NCBI GenBank assembly: GCA_001275005.1
Contig: JWZX01000736.1
Span: 1-11,206 of the forward strand
Length of the DNA: 11,206 nt
Direction of reading: 5' to 3'
Source: Chrysochromulina tobinii
Taxonomy: Eukaryota; Haptophyta; Prymnesiales; Chrysochromulinaceae
Part shown: piece after piece, positions 1-7,629 of the stretch
Numbering within the stretch: position 1 is the stretch's first letter
How the letters are laid out: every line of letters begins with the position of its first letter
Position numbers and translations under genes: made by a program
Notes under the pieces: generated by a model
What the model was told of the DNA's origin: nothing
Databases searched by the model: none
Seen by the model: the letters and a program-made list of their open reading frames with translations, nothing else

Positions 1-56
1 CCTCCCCCCCCCCCTTCGTACCGTGCGCGTGAGGTGCGCTCCCGCCTTGCTTGCAG
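1..56 (+). other. 3' end of an intron with splice acceptor
   Basis: The window opens with a C-rich tract (1-14), followed by a pyrimidine-rich stretch and TTGCAG at 51-56, a good 3' splice site. The coiled-coil frame continues downstream of this AG in phase 0. An in-frame TGA at 30-32 and no ATG between it and 57 argue that the coding frame enters by splicing rather than starting here. The alternative is translation from the ATG at 81. Confidence 0.6.
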
Positions 57-1691
57 GCGGAAGACCTTCTGGCGAAGCTGATGGCGAAGCAGCAGGAGCT
101 CCTACGCATGCGCCAGGCCATCTCCGAGCTGCGCCAGCTGCACGATGGCGAGCCCGAGCCTGCGCCCGCGGCCGCGGCAGAGGAGGAGGAAGAGGAGAAG
201 GAGGATGAGGAGGAGGGCGCGGAGGATGAGGCGGCGCTGCTGCAGGAGCTTCTGCAGAAGCGCGCGGAGCTGCAACGCATGCAGGCGGCCATCCAGCAGC
301 TCGAGAGCCTCGGCAGCGACGCATTCTCGGGCATGGGAGGGGCTTATGAGGACGAGAAGGACGAGGAGGACGAGGACGAGGACGAGGAGGACGACGACGA
401 CGAGGATGAGGAGGGCGAGCCGAAGACGGAAGAGGAGTGGCTCGCCAAGCTGGATGCGCAGCAGCAAGAGCTCGCGCGCCTGCGGGCGACCATTGCCTCC
501 TTGGCGCCCGTGCCCAAGAAGGAGGAGGATATCGAGGAGGAGGAGGAGATCGAGGAGGAGGATGCAGACGAGGAGGAGGAGGGCGATCGCAAGGAGCTCG
601 AGGAGATGCTCGCCAAGCTTCAGGCCAAGCGGGCTGAGCTCGGCGCCCTCATGCAGGCCAAGGCCGAGCTACAAAGCCGCCTCGACGAGGCCTTCGTCAA
701 GACGGCGGCTGCGCCCGCGCCCCCGCCCCCCACCGCGCGTTCGAGCGGTGCGGGCGACGACGAGCTGCGCGCCATCCTCATGCACCGCCAGCAGGCGCAG
801 AACGCGGTCGAGGAGCAGGAGCGCAAGATTGCGCAGCTCACCGCGCTCCAGGCCGAGCTCCGTGGACGCCTGTCTGACCTCCAGGAGGAGGGCGGTGCGG
901 AGAAGGACGGCGGAGCGGAGGAGGAGGAGGAGGAGGAGGAGGGGGAGCCTCAGACGACGGCCGATGCCGATCTCGCAGAGCGTGTCCTGATGCAGCTCGC
1001 TCGCAAGACCGATGAGTGCCAACAGCTCGCAGCCGTCGTCGAGGAGGCGCGTGCGGCCGGCATGGACCCTCAGAACCCTCGTCTGCAGCTCGCCGAGCGG
1101 AGCCTGGCCACGCGGTACCAGGAGATCAAGGAGCTTGCTGCGTTCGCCCACCGCCTGGGCCTCGACCAGGAGGAGGAGGAGGAGGAGGAGGACTCCCCTC
1201 AGACGCGTGCGCTGGTGCAACGCCAGTCCGCTGCTGCCACGTCGTCGGCCAAGGAGGCCTTCGAGAAGGTGCAGCGACTCGAGCAAGAGCTCGCGCAGTG
1301 CGTCCAGGAGCTGCGCAGTGTCGACGCGAATGCGAGCGAAGCCGTCGCCCGCCACCCAGCCTTCCGCCGCATGCGTGCAGCCGTCGTCGAGAAGCTCGAG
1401 ACGCTCCACGCCGAGCTCGTCGAGGCACGCTCGGCCTACGAGAAGCAGGTGACGCAGCAGCGCGCACTGATGGCGCCGGAAGTGGACGAGGACGAGGACG
1501 AGGACGAGGAGCAGCATGACTTGTCGCCCATGTTGCGCGCGGCCCTCGACAAGCTCTGGCAACGGCCGTACGATTGTCGCATCTTCACGCTGCAGCTCCT
1601 TCAGAGCCTCGCCCAGCTCGACGACCAAAGCCTGTGCATGATGACGTCGTGCTTTGCGCGCTATCTCGACAACCATTCGGAGCCGGCATAA
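57..1691 (+). CDS. Acidic modular coiled-coil protein, terminal exon (5' partial)
   Basis: This is the last exon of a protein of unknown function; about 544 residues are visible and it stops at TAA 1689-1691. Numbering residues from nt 51, four closely similar 27-residue heptad modules lie at about 4-30, 61-87, 128-154 and 184-210. They share the pattern LLxKLxxKxxELxRMxxAIxxL. Glu/Asp-rich linkers separate them (43-60, 100-129, 157-179), and further acidic runs lie at 289-299, 374-381 and 478-487. A Pro/Ala linker (216-234) precedes more helical coiled coil at 235-280, 305-335, 400-425 and 440-475. The non-acidic C-terminus (490-546) looks like a compact helical domain. The style resembles centrosomal or pericentriolar scaffolds such as PCM1, but that is a likeness of composition and not a recognised family match. 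The linkers are encoded by GAG/GAC microsatellites. The 5' exons lie outside the window. Confidence 0.75.
   Translation, partial: AEDLLAKLMAKQQELLRMRQAISELRQLHDGEPEPAPAAAAEEEEEEKEDEEEGAEDEAALLQELLQKRAELQRMQAAIQQLESLGSDAFSGMGGAYEDEKDEEDEDEDEEDDDDEDEEGEPKTEEEWLAKLDAQQQELARLRATIASLAPVPKKEEDIEEEEEIEEEDADEEEEGDRKELEEMLAKLQAKRAELGALMQAKAELQSRLDEAFVKTAAAPAPPPPTARSSGAGDDELRAILMHRQQAQNAVEEQERKIAQLTALQAELRGRLSDLQEEGGAEKDGGAEEEEEEEEGEPQTTADADLAERVLMQLARKTDECQQLAAVVEEARAAGMDPQNPRLQLAERSLATRYQEIKELAAFAHRLGLDQEEEEEEEDSPQTRALVQRQSAAATSSAKEAFEKVQRLEQELAQCVQELRSVDANASEAVARHPAFRRMRAAVVEKLETLHAELVEARSAYEKQVTQQRALMAPEVDEDEDEDEEQHDLSPMLRAALDKLWQRPYDCRIFTLQLLQSLAQLDDQSLCMMTSCFARYLDNHSEPA
60..680 (+). repeat. Four diverged copies of a 27-residue coiled-coil module
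   Basis: Within the coiled-coil exon, four 81-nt segments at 60-140, 231-311, 432-512 and 600-680 encode alignable heptads without gaps. Module starts are 57, 67 and 56 residues apart, and the intervals are filled by acidic trinucleotide-rich sequence. This suggests duplication of a coiled-coil plus linker unit. A possible fifth, weaker copy begins near residue 240. Confidence 0.65.
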
Positions 1692-2663
1692 ATGAGAACC
1701 GACGCAAACCAACCGTTACATACCAACCGTGTGCCGTCCGGAAAAGCATCGTGCCGAGCTGCACGCAGAGTCGCATCGTTGCGAAAGCTTGCATGAGATG
1801 CGTTGTGGAAAAGACACGCATACTCGCAAGGGTGCGAGGGGAGGGACGTGGTCTTGCTAACAGATCTGCGTCGGGGTCACGGGGGTCACCAGGAAGACCT
1901 GGCATGGTTGCCGTGCGATCATGGCGCTGGACTCGCCAACGAGGCGTCTCGTCAGGTCTTTGGGTTTGGGTGTGAGAGTGGTTCGAGTTGCCCTCCTGGG
2001 CTGATGCGTGCGCGTCCCCGCTGTGACTGTGTGCGCGGCGCCCCAGCGCGGCAGTCGTGACCACATGTCTTCAGGCGCGTATCGTGTGCCCGGAAGGCGG
2101 AAGTCCGGGTGGGATCCGGAGGCCGTGTGGAGGGCTCCGCGGGCGTGAGCGCCCTTGTTCCGCCGCGTTCCGCCCCGGGGCAAGCTGGGGCATGTCGGAT
2201 TCGTGTGTGCGTGAGAGCGGTGACCGGACGCTGTGCGCGAAAGCCACGCGAAATCCGGATAAAAACGCGCAGATTATTTTTAACGAATCCGGGCGCCGCG
2301 GCGCGCGGCGCGGGTCATCCGCGACAATCATCGGCCTCGGCCCTCGCGGGACGCGGACGGGACCCCCGCGGTCGGACGGCTGCAACGTCGAACGTGCACT
2401 CTGCACAAGCTGCAAGCTCGAACGTAGTATACGATCGGCGTATACGATCGGCGTGAAGACAATTTAAAGACTATAATAAGTGACGCACACGCGCGGCCTC
2501 CCGCCGCGCCCCGGCGCCCCTAGCCCGCGGGCGGAGCGTCCGGTCACGTGCGCACCGGTCGCGCGCCGTCCTCGAACGCGTAATCTATAGGAAAGCAACC
2601 GAGACCCGCACGGACTCGCTCGCTCCGGCGGTGTCCTCGCGCGCGGCTGAATGCTGAGCTTGG
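1692..2663. other. Convergent intergenic spacer
   Basis: About 970 bases separate the stop of the coiled-coil gene from the stop of the ankyrin/HhH gene, so both 3' ends should lie here. No open frame in it looks like protein. It has two A/T-rich islands in otherwise GC-rich DNA: around 2257-2287 (GATAAAAACG and ATTATTTTTAACG) and 2460-2481 (AATTTAAAGACTATAATAAG). I see no canonical AATAAA close behind either stop. Repeats at 2379-2452 are listed separately. Confidence 0.6.
2379..2452. repeat. Nested short direct repeats (17-nt pair, then 13-nt tandem pair)
   Basis: Two 17-mers at 2379-2395 (GCTGCAACGTCGAACGT) and 2409-2425 (GCTGCAAGCTCGAACGT) match at 15 of 17 positions. Between them is a small hairpin, GTGCA-CTC-TGCAC (2394-2406). 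Immediately after come two perfect tandem copies of GTATACGATCGGC at 2427-2439 and 2440-2452, followed by an A/T-rich island. The clustering suggests a regulatory element or local slippage; no function can be assigned. Confidence 0.7.
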
Positions 2664-5117
2664 TTACCAATCACTCAGGTCCAAGGCTTGCTGCGGCTGC
2701 CTGGGTTTGGGGAGAGTGTGGCTCTCCTTCCCCTGCAGCTTCCGCGAGGCTTTGCTGATCTCTGCTAGCCAGATGAATTCAGCTGCCTTCTCATCTGGCA
2801 CGACTTCGAACGCCAGCCGCTCGCTGCGATCGACAAGTGAGACATTCGCTCCAGCATCGACCAGAAAGTGCGCAGTCTCAACCTGCGCGGCGCGGGCTGC
2901 CGCATGCAGTGCGGTCTTGCCAGAACTGGGCTGCGCGTCGATCATGGCGCCTCTGGCGAGCAGCAAGCGCACTGCTTCGAGCGCTCCCGATGCAGCTGCC
3001 AGCTCCAATGGCCGGCGATCCCCCAGGTTGACTGTGTCTGGGGCAGCCTCGAGAAGAAGCTGGCAAACGGCTGCTTTCCCAGCAGCGGCAGCTACCGCAA
3101 GGGGCGTGACTCCATCGTAGTCGCTGGCTCGTGGGTCAACTCGAAGACGAAGGAGCTCTTGGGCGGCTGCAGCGGAGCCGGCAAGAGCTGCAGAGTGTAA
3201 CGCACTCCTGCCACGCACATCCAGACACGCGGCGCCTGTTGGCTTTGCGTGCTCCCACAGAATCTGGAGTGCGCGAGGCCGGTTTGCCGTGGCTGCCAAG
3301 TGAAGCCCATTCTCGAGCTGCGAGCCGAAACCAAACAGCAGTGAGCCTCCTCCGGCATGCTCAGCACCGTGAGCTCCGCGTTGCAGCAGCACAAGTTGCC
3401 TTTGCAAGCGACCAGAGTCCTCATCGGGCGGCTCGCTCACCAGCAGGGCGCAGGCAAGTAGTTCATCTGCACTCCACTGCACATCGACCACATAGCACAA
3501 TCCATACCCGTCCTCTTTGTGCTCCTGCTGTTGTGGCAGAGCACCAGCAGCGAATGCGGCCGCAGCGTTGCGTGCAGCACGATGATCCAATGGGTGTAGG
3601 ACAGCCAGCGCGGGCGTGACGCCACCTTCGGGGAAGAGCTTGTACCATTGCATGCACTCGGTGATCAAGTTGCGCAGCGGAAGCGCGGGTGTGCTCGGGG
3701 TCACCGAGTGCGGGCTCTCGACGACTTCAAGGGCGCCAGCAGGATCTTCCTCAGCACCCACGCCGACGCCCAGGCTGCGACTGCGTACGTAGAGATGGAC
3801 AGTGAGCATCGCTCGTCTGTGGCGCATGCCGTCGTGGACTCCGCCCTTTTCTCCGCCCCCCACAACCGCCCGTCGCGTCAGGCGGAACACGTGTTGCTGA
3901 GAAAGGCTGCAATAGAGGCGCCTCCGTACGGTGGCATCCAGCGGCAGCCGCTCGTGCAAGTGCAGGAATGCGGCCGTAGCGCTCGCCTGCGGCGGCACCC
4001 AGCCGAGGGCTTTGGCCTCTTGCAAGGCGTTCCAGCACAGGGGCAACAGCGGCCTCTGCAACTCAAAGAGCAATAGTGTAGCGGCAGCGGCGAGGGACAC
4101 TCCGGGAAGCACCGCCAGCGCCCGCAGACCCGCCCATGTCTCCATGGGTCTCAGCCAGTCGAGTGTCACACGGCCATGCACCTCGCGGATGCGCCTCAGC
4201 AGAGCGACGATACGTGAAGCGCGCGAATCCCGCCAGGCCTGCTGGGCATCCTTGGGAGTGTCGTCGTAGAAATAGTCATCCTCAGCAGCCTCGCAAAGTG
4301 CGAGGCTGACGTGCGACGTGCGGAGCGAGGCGACCGCTCCCCAGTCGAGCAGCTCGGTGGCTTGCTCGGTGGCTTCCGGCGGCATCGGCGCATCCCCACT
4401 CCGATTGGGGACCACGGCCTCGGCTCGCAGGCAACCAAGGAAGGCGACGAACAGTTCTGGCGTGAACCCAGACGGTGAGAAGGGGTCGGCCAGAAGCAGC
4501 TGCACCAGCGCCGCAAGCAAGTTGCACGAGGAGAGTCCCACCGCCTCTGGCCGAAGCAGGCTCCGCCCAGAAGCTGCGTCAGCGCTCGTGCGCTCTTGGT
4601 CACGCTTGAAGAGACCGCCGGAAAGGAATGCGTCGACGTCCGTAGCTTTTGGCATCCGCCAATGGGGGAACGGACTCTCTTTCCCTACTGCTGCGAATGC
4701 GCTTCCGCCGGCTGCTGCTGGTGCGTTGACGTTACCGGCTGTGCTGGCGGCAGCAGCATCTTCCTCGACCTCAACAACAGGTGCTGGCGGCAGAGGATTT
4801 TCTATGATTGGTGAATCCGTCGGTGCCGTCTCGAGCTCGAAGGCGAATCTCCGTATGGCGTGGCGGGCTAGGCTGCCCTCGTATTGCTCGCGCGAAGCCA
4901 ACGTGTCCCACAGCCTCACAAGTCGCCGCAAGATGGGCTGGGCGAGTTGCACAGAGCCATGCTGGAAAGCCTCACGGATGCGTGCATTTTCCGCATCGCC
5001 GTCGGCCCGAATTGCGATGGCTAGCAAGATGCGCGCCGCCTCGTAATTGCCAGCACGGAGGGCTTGCTCTGTGCCTGTCGTCAAGGCCGCAGCAAGGTCT
5101 TGGTCGCAGCTAGGCAT
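2664..5117 (-). CDS. HhH-GPD (DEMETER/ROS1-like) domain protein with ankyrin repeats
   Basis: This is an uninterrupted 817-residue frame. An in-frame TGA three codons upstream (5124-5126 on +) makes the ATG at 5117 the first possible start. Residues 1-100 are helical and 110-140 are Ala/Pro-rich linker. Residues about 255-415 match the helix-hairpin-helix glycosylase fold of plant 5-methylcytosine DNA glycosylases in order: LDWGAV (257-262), EVHGRVTLDWLR (312-323), the hairpin LPGVSL (337-342), and LGWVP (371-375). The expected catalytic Lys aligns with Ala343 and the catalytic Asp, 18 residues on, with Cys361; no 4Fe-4S Cys cluster follows. Five ankyrin repeats fill 603-635, 636-668, 669-700, 701-733 and 734-765, ending in a basic tail. 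The ankyrin call is firm. The glycosylase-fold call rests on motif order recalled from the family, and loss of catalysis is inferred. A likely role is DNA or chromatin binding or scaffolding. Confidence 0.85.
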   Translation of the reverse strand: MPSCDQDLAAALTTGTEQALRAGNYEAARILLAIAIRADGDAENARIREAFQHGSVQLAQPILRRLVRLWDTLASREQYEGSLARHAIRRFAFELETAPTDSPIIENPLPPAPVVEVEEDAAAASTAGNVNAPAAAGGSAFAAVGKESPFPHWRMPKATDVDAFLSGGLFKRDQERTSADAASGRSLLRPEAVGLSSCNLLAALVQLLLADPFSPSGFTPELFVAFLGCLRAEAVVPNRSGDAPMPPEATEQATELLDWGAVASLRTSHVSLALCEAAEDDYFYDDTPKDAQQAWRDSRASRIVALLRRIREVHGRVTLDWLRPMETWAGLRALAVLPGVSLAAAATLLLFELQRPLLPLCWNALQEAKALGWVPPQASATAAFLHLHERLPLDATVRRRLYCSLSQQHVFRLTRRAVVGGGEKGGVHDGMRHRRAMLTVHLYVRSRSLGVGVGAEEDPAGALEVVESPHSVTPSTPALPLRNLITECMQWYKLFPEGGVTPALAVLHPLDHRAARNAAAAFAAGALPQQQEHKEDGYGLCYVVDVQWSADELLACALLVSEPPDEDSGRLQRQLVLLQRGAHGAEHAGGGSLLFGFGSQLENGLHLAATANRPRALQILWEHAKPTGAACLDVRGRSALHSAALAGSAAAAQELLRLRVDPRASDYDGVTPLAVAAAAGKAAVCQLLLEAAPDTVNLGDRRPLELAAASGALEAVRLLLARGAMIDAQPSSGKTALHAAARAAQVETAHFLVDAGANVSLVDRSERLAFEVVPDEKAAEFIWLAEISKASRKLQGKESHTLPKPRQPQQALDLSDW

Positions 5118-5127
5118 CGGAATTCAG

Positions 5128-5135
5128 TTTTAATA
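5128..5135 (-). promoter_or_regulatory. TATA-like sequence upstream of the ankyrin/HhH gene
   Basis: On the minus strand TATTAAAA lies 11-18 bases before the ATG, in an A/T-rich stretch unusual for this window. It is very close to the start codon for a TATA box, so it would imply an extremely short leader; it may simply be an A-rich leader. Confidence 0.2.
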
Positions 5136-6178
5136 CACACAACACGTAAACAACGGAGCCGTGAAGAGAATACAGTACAATGAAATACAGGCCAGCCGTG
5201 AGACACATGCAGACAGAGAGCCGAGAGAAAACCTGATAAAAGAGAGAGCGGCAGGCCCCAGTATGAACTCGGGAGGGAGCGCGCCCGCCGACATGGGCGG
5301 TGAACCCCCAGATGGGCGCGCCACAGAACTGGAAGGTTTTGAGGCCCGGGGTGTGAACATCCCGTTCACGTTCACGTTAGATCAATGATAAGGCAAGACG
5401 CACAGCCACCGGTTAAACATCCCTTTCGGGCCGGCCGAGTGAACCCCACCGTGAAGAGGAGAAAATAAGAGAACACACTTGTTACGAAGTGACACCGCCC
5501 GTCGCCGGGGCGGATACAGGACCCCCTGTCGTGCCTCCTGGCAGTCACCAACTTACCATGGAGCACAAACATCTGAACCACTGCGTTCGTCTCATGCGGT
5601 CATAAATGCGGTCAAGCGCACCCATCTTGGCATCGGCTGTTGAGGCCCCACCGCGTCGACCGCAGGCTCCGCACTCGAGGCTTCCTCAGTTCCTCTCCAC
5701 GCTCTGTTTGAGGATAGAGGTATAGAGCCACGCATCGGCGAAAGCGGCTGCAAGCCTGTGGGCAGCACGCGCACACCTCATCCTTACTGCAGCACCGACC
5801 CGCGTGCTGTATCCAAACCCAGAAAACTCGACGGTTGCTTGCGGAATTGAACCCCTATTTTCGAAGCAAGTTACGAGCGACATGTTCTGGTAAAAACTAA
5901 AAAGACACATACTGTTCTTCTGTTCGGGGGGAGCCGGGACACACACGGGACACACGGGCACACGGATCACACAAGGGGGATCACATCATCACACCCTGGC
6001 GAACCTCACAAACAACCATTCCCAACGTACCTGTACCGGTACCCAAAGCTCCCCCCGGTGTTTTTGAACCGTACCCAAAGTACCCACTACCCGGTAAGCA
6101 CTAACGCAGCAGCACGACCGCGCGACGACCGTGGATCCGCAAGTCATGGCAAGTGGATCCGTGGAATGTACGAATGTT

Positions 6179-6235
6179 CCGCGGCCGACTCAACAGCCGC
6201 AGCCCCGGAGCCGACCGCTTCCCGCGGCCGACTCA
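6179..6235 (+). repeat. 14-nt direct repeat pair
   Basis: CCGCGGCCGACTCA is perfectly repeated at 6179-6192 and 6222-6235, 43 bases start to start (about four helical turns). Both copies follow TTC or TTCC and are followed by purine-rich sequence then AGCCGC, so the similarity extends imperfectly beyond the core. They lie about 225-280 bases upstream of the methyltransferase start. Confidence 0.6.
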
Positions 6236-6296
6236 GAAGAAGCCGCCCCTTAATAAGAACGCGCCCCGCGCATGAGCGCGCGCGCCGAAGTGCAGT

Positions 6297-6317
6297 TTAC
6301 CGGTACAGTACCGGTAA
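6297..6317. promoter_or_regulatory. 21-nt palindrome, 10-nt arms around one A
   Basis: TTACCGGTAC and GTACCGGTAA are perfect reverse complements flanking a single A. This is the form expected of a site for a dimeric DNA-binding protein. It lies about 145 bases upstream of the methyltransferase ATG. The dyad is seen directly; the regulatory role is inferred. Confidence 0.5.
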
Positions 6318-6459
6318 CCGAAACCGATCAGGAAAACCCACGAGAATGTCGAGTGCCATGAGCTTCTAAGCGGCAGACCGGCAACGTTCCGACTCACGGA
6401 CGCACGCGCACGCAAGCCCTCGGCCATTCCTCGGCCCTACCGGTACAGTACTTGTCGAG

Positions 6460-7629
6460 ATGGCCTTTGGCTTTGCGGCCGGCATGATGGTCATGGCCGC
6501 GAGCCAAAACACCAAGGGGCACGCCAAGAACGCCGAGAACGCCAAGGCCGCTTTCCCCAAGGAAGCACTCACGGAGGCGGAGCTCAAGCGGTGGGTCGTC
6601 AAGCCGGGCCAGAGTGTCCCTGTGATCGTGCGACCACCCCTGGGCTCAAACGTCAGCATCGAGGGGTACCAGTCAAGCGAGATGGAGCTGACGTGGCTGA
6701 CTGGCGATATCGCAAATGGCACGTTGTGCGATCACGCCAGAAAGCCCGCGATCACCGCGAACGCTCAAACTTGGGTCGAGTACTCAAGTCAACGAGGCGT
6801 GTGGGCGCCTGACCAACGCCCAGCAGCAAAGCCAACGCCGCAGCAAACGAAGGTGCTCTCACACTTTCTCGTGCGAGGGCATCAGGAGCCCATCGAGCCG
6901 CTGCACGGTGTGGCGCGCCATCCGTTTGGAGTAACGAAATGCGCCCAAAACGCCACCGGACATTCCGTGGGTCTATTTGACATAACCTACTTGGTGATTT
7001 ACAACGACTGCGGCCGTCAACAGCGGCCCCAGCCGATGCCAAAGCCACGGGTTCTGCTATTTGATATGGGCGCTTCGCAGGGTTTCTACCAGATTCCTAC
7101 GGGGGTGCCGGCGAAGGTGCACAATGGCGGTGACTTTTCCCCGTCAGTGCCGCTGTTCTACAGGCTGTACAAGGACAGGTGCTTGGAGCCCGACGCTATT
7201 TTTTGCTGGGAGCTTAACAAAGTCATCACGAGTTCGGACTGGTGGGGCGACGCGGGCCCCGAGATCCGGCGCAAAGTTCGCTTCTTCGAGGTGCCAGTAA
7301 TGGAGGGGGAGCTGCATGATGCCATTGCAGGTGCACGCAACCCCAATTCATTTCTACAAATGCTCCAGCTCGAGGCCAACCCTGACGACTTTGTGGTGGT
7401 GAAGCTCGACATCGACACACCGGCGATCGAGCAGACCATAATCGCTACAATCACCCAGCGGCCCGACCTTGCCGCACTGATTGACGAGCTGTTCTTTGAG
7501 TACCACTTTCACTTTGACGGTCTCAACTTCGGCTGGGGGTCTGTGCCGGAGCCGATCAGCGTCGACGCGGCGCTCGCCACAATGCACCGCCTGCGAGAGC
7601 TCGGCATCCGCGCGCACTTTTGGATCTGA
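6460..7629 (+). CDS. FkbM-like (Methyltransf_21-type) SAM-dependent methyltransferase
   Basis: This is a 389-residue single-exon frame predicted to transfer a methyl group from S-adenosylmethionine; the acceptor is unknown. The glycine/acidic SAM-binding motif is VLLFDMGAS (198-206). It is followed by GGDFSPSVPLFYRLY (233-247), FCWELN (248-253), the hallmark strand VVVKLDIDTPAIE (312-324, matching the fvKiD-E pattern of FkbM enzymes), and IDELFFEYHFHFDG (341-354). It ends in LGIRAHFWI. FWWG- and GWG-rich endings of this kind recall uncharacterised proteins of phytoplankton. Residues 1-14 are hydrophobic and may be a weak signal or anchor; residues 15-195 match nothing I recognise. In-frame TAA at 6367 leaves 6460 as the first ATG, with a purine at -3 and G at +4. 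Glycan or small-molecule O-methylation is plausible but inferred. Confidence 0.8.
   Translation: MAFGFAAGMMVMAASQNTKGHAKNAENAKAAFPKEALTEAELKRWVVKPGQSVPVIVRPPLGSNVSIEGYQSSEMELTWLTGDIANGTLCDHARKPAITANAQTWVEYSSQRGVWAPDQRPAAKPTPQQTKVLSHFLVRGHQEPIEPLHGVARHPFGVTKCAQNATGHSVGLFDITYLVIYNDCGRQQRPQPMPKPRVLLFDMGASQGFYQIPTGVPAKVHNGGDFSPSVPLFYRLYKDRCLEPDAIFCWELNKVITSSDWWGDAGPEIRRKVRFFEVPVMEGELHDAIAGARNPNSFLQMLQLEANPDDFVVVKLDIDTPAIEQTIIATITQRPDLAALIDELFFEYHFHFDGLNFGWGSVPEPISVDAALATMHRLRELGIRAHFWI

Larger units (their letters stand above)
6031..6448. repeat. Three dispersed copies of TACCGGTACAG
   Basis: The 11-mer TACCGGTACAG occurs at 6298-6308 and 6438-6448 on the plus strand, and inverted (CTGTACCGGTA) at 6031-6041. 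The two plus copies extend to a shared 14-mer (TACCGGTACAGTAC). The last copy ends 11 bases before the methyltransferase ATG. Their restriction to this upstream region suggests a promoter element, or a genome-wide repeat of the organism. Confidence 0.65.
5118..6459. other. Divergent intergenic spacer (about 1.3 kb)
   Basis: This lies between the start codons of the ankyrin/HhH gene (-) and the methyltransferase (+), so it should hold both promoters. No frame in it looks coding. It contains a short duplicated ATGCGGTCA (5594-5602, 5606-5614), a CACACGGG-type simple repeat (about 5938-5971), a repeated GTACCCAAAG (6039-6048, 6071-6080), and the palindromic and direct-repeat elements listed separately at 6031-6448. 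Confidence 0.6.

Noticed and set aside
145-990. A 281-codon Arg/Ser-rich plus-strand frame
   Set aside because: It is the shifted frame of the Glu-rich linkers; poly-Arg arises from AGG-reading of GAG repeats.
669-1712. A 347-codon minus-strand frame opposite the coiled-coil exon
   Set aside because: Its Leu-rich low-complexity product is what results from reading the complement of GAG/CTC codons; the plus frame shows heptads and a coherent end.
2057-2467. A 136-codon plus-strand frame in the convergent spacer
   Set aside because: Its composition is irregular and it runs through the repeat cluster and A/T islands; no domain is recognisable.
5492-5504. ACACCGCCCGTCG, identical to a universal small-subunit rRNA segment
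   Set aside because: Only 13 bases match and the flanks on both sides do not resemble the rRNA 3' region.
5843-5853. A tRNA B-box-like GGTTCAATTCC on the minus strand
   Set aside because: The flanking T-stem does not pair, no A box or cloverleaf can be built, and an acceptor stem is missing.
5938-5971. CACACGGG repeats as a possible telomere-like or CRISPR-like array
   Set aside because: Only a few imperfect short units without regular spacers; ordinary simple repeat.
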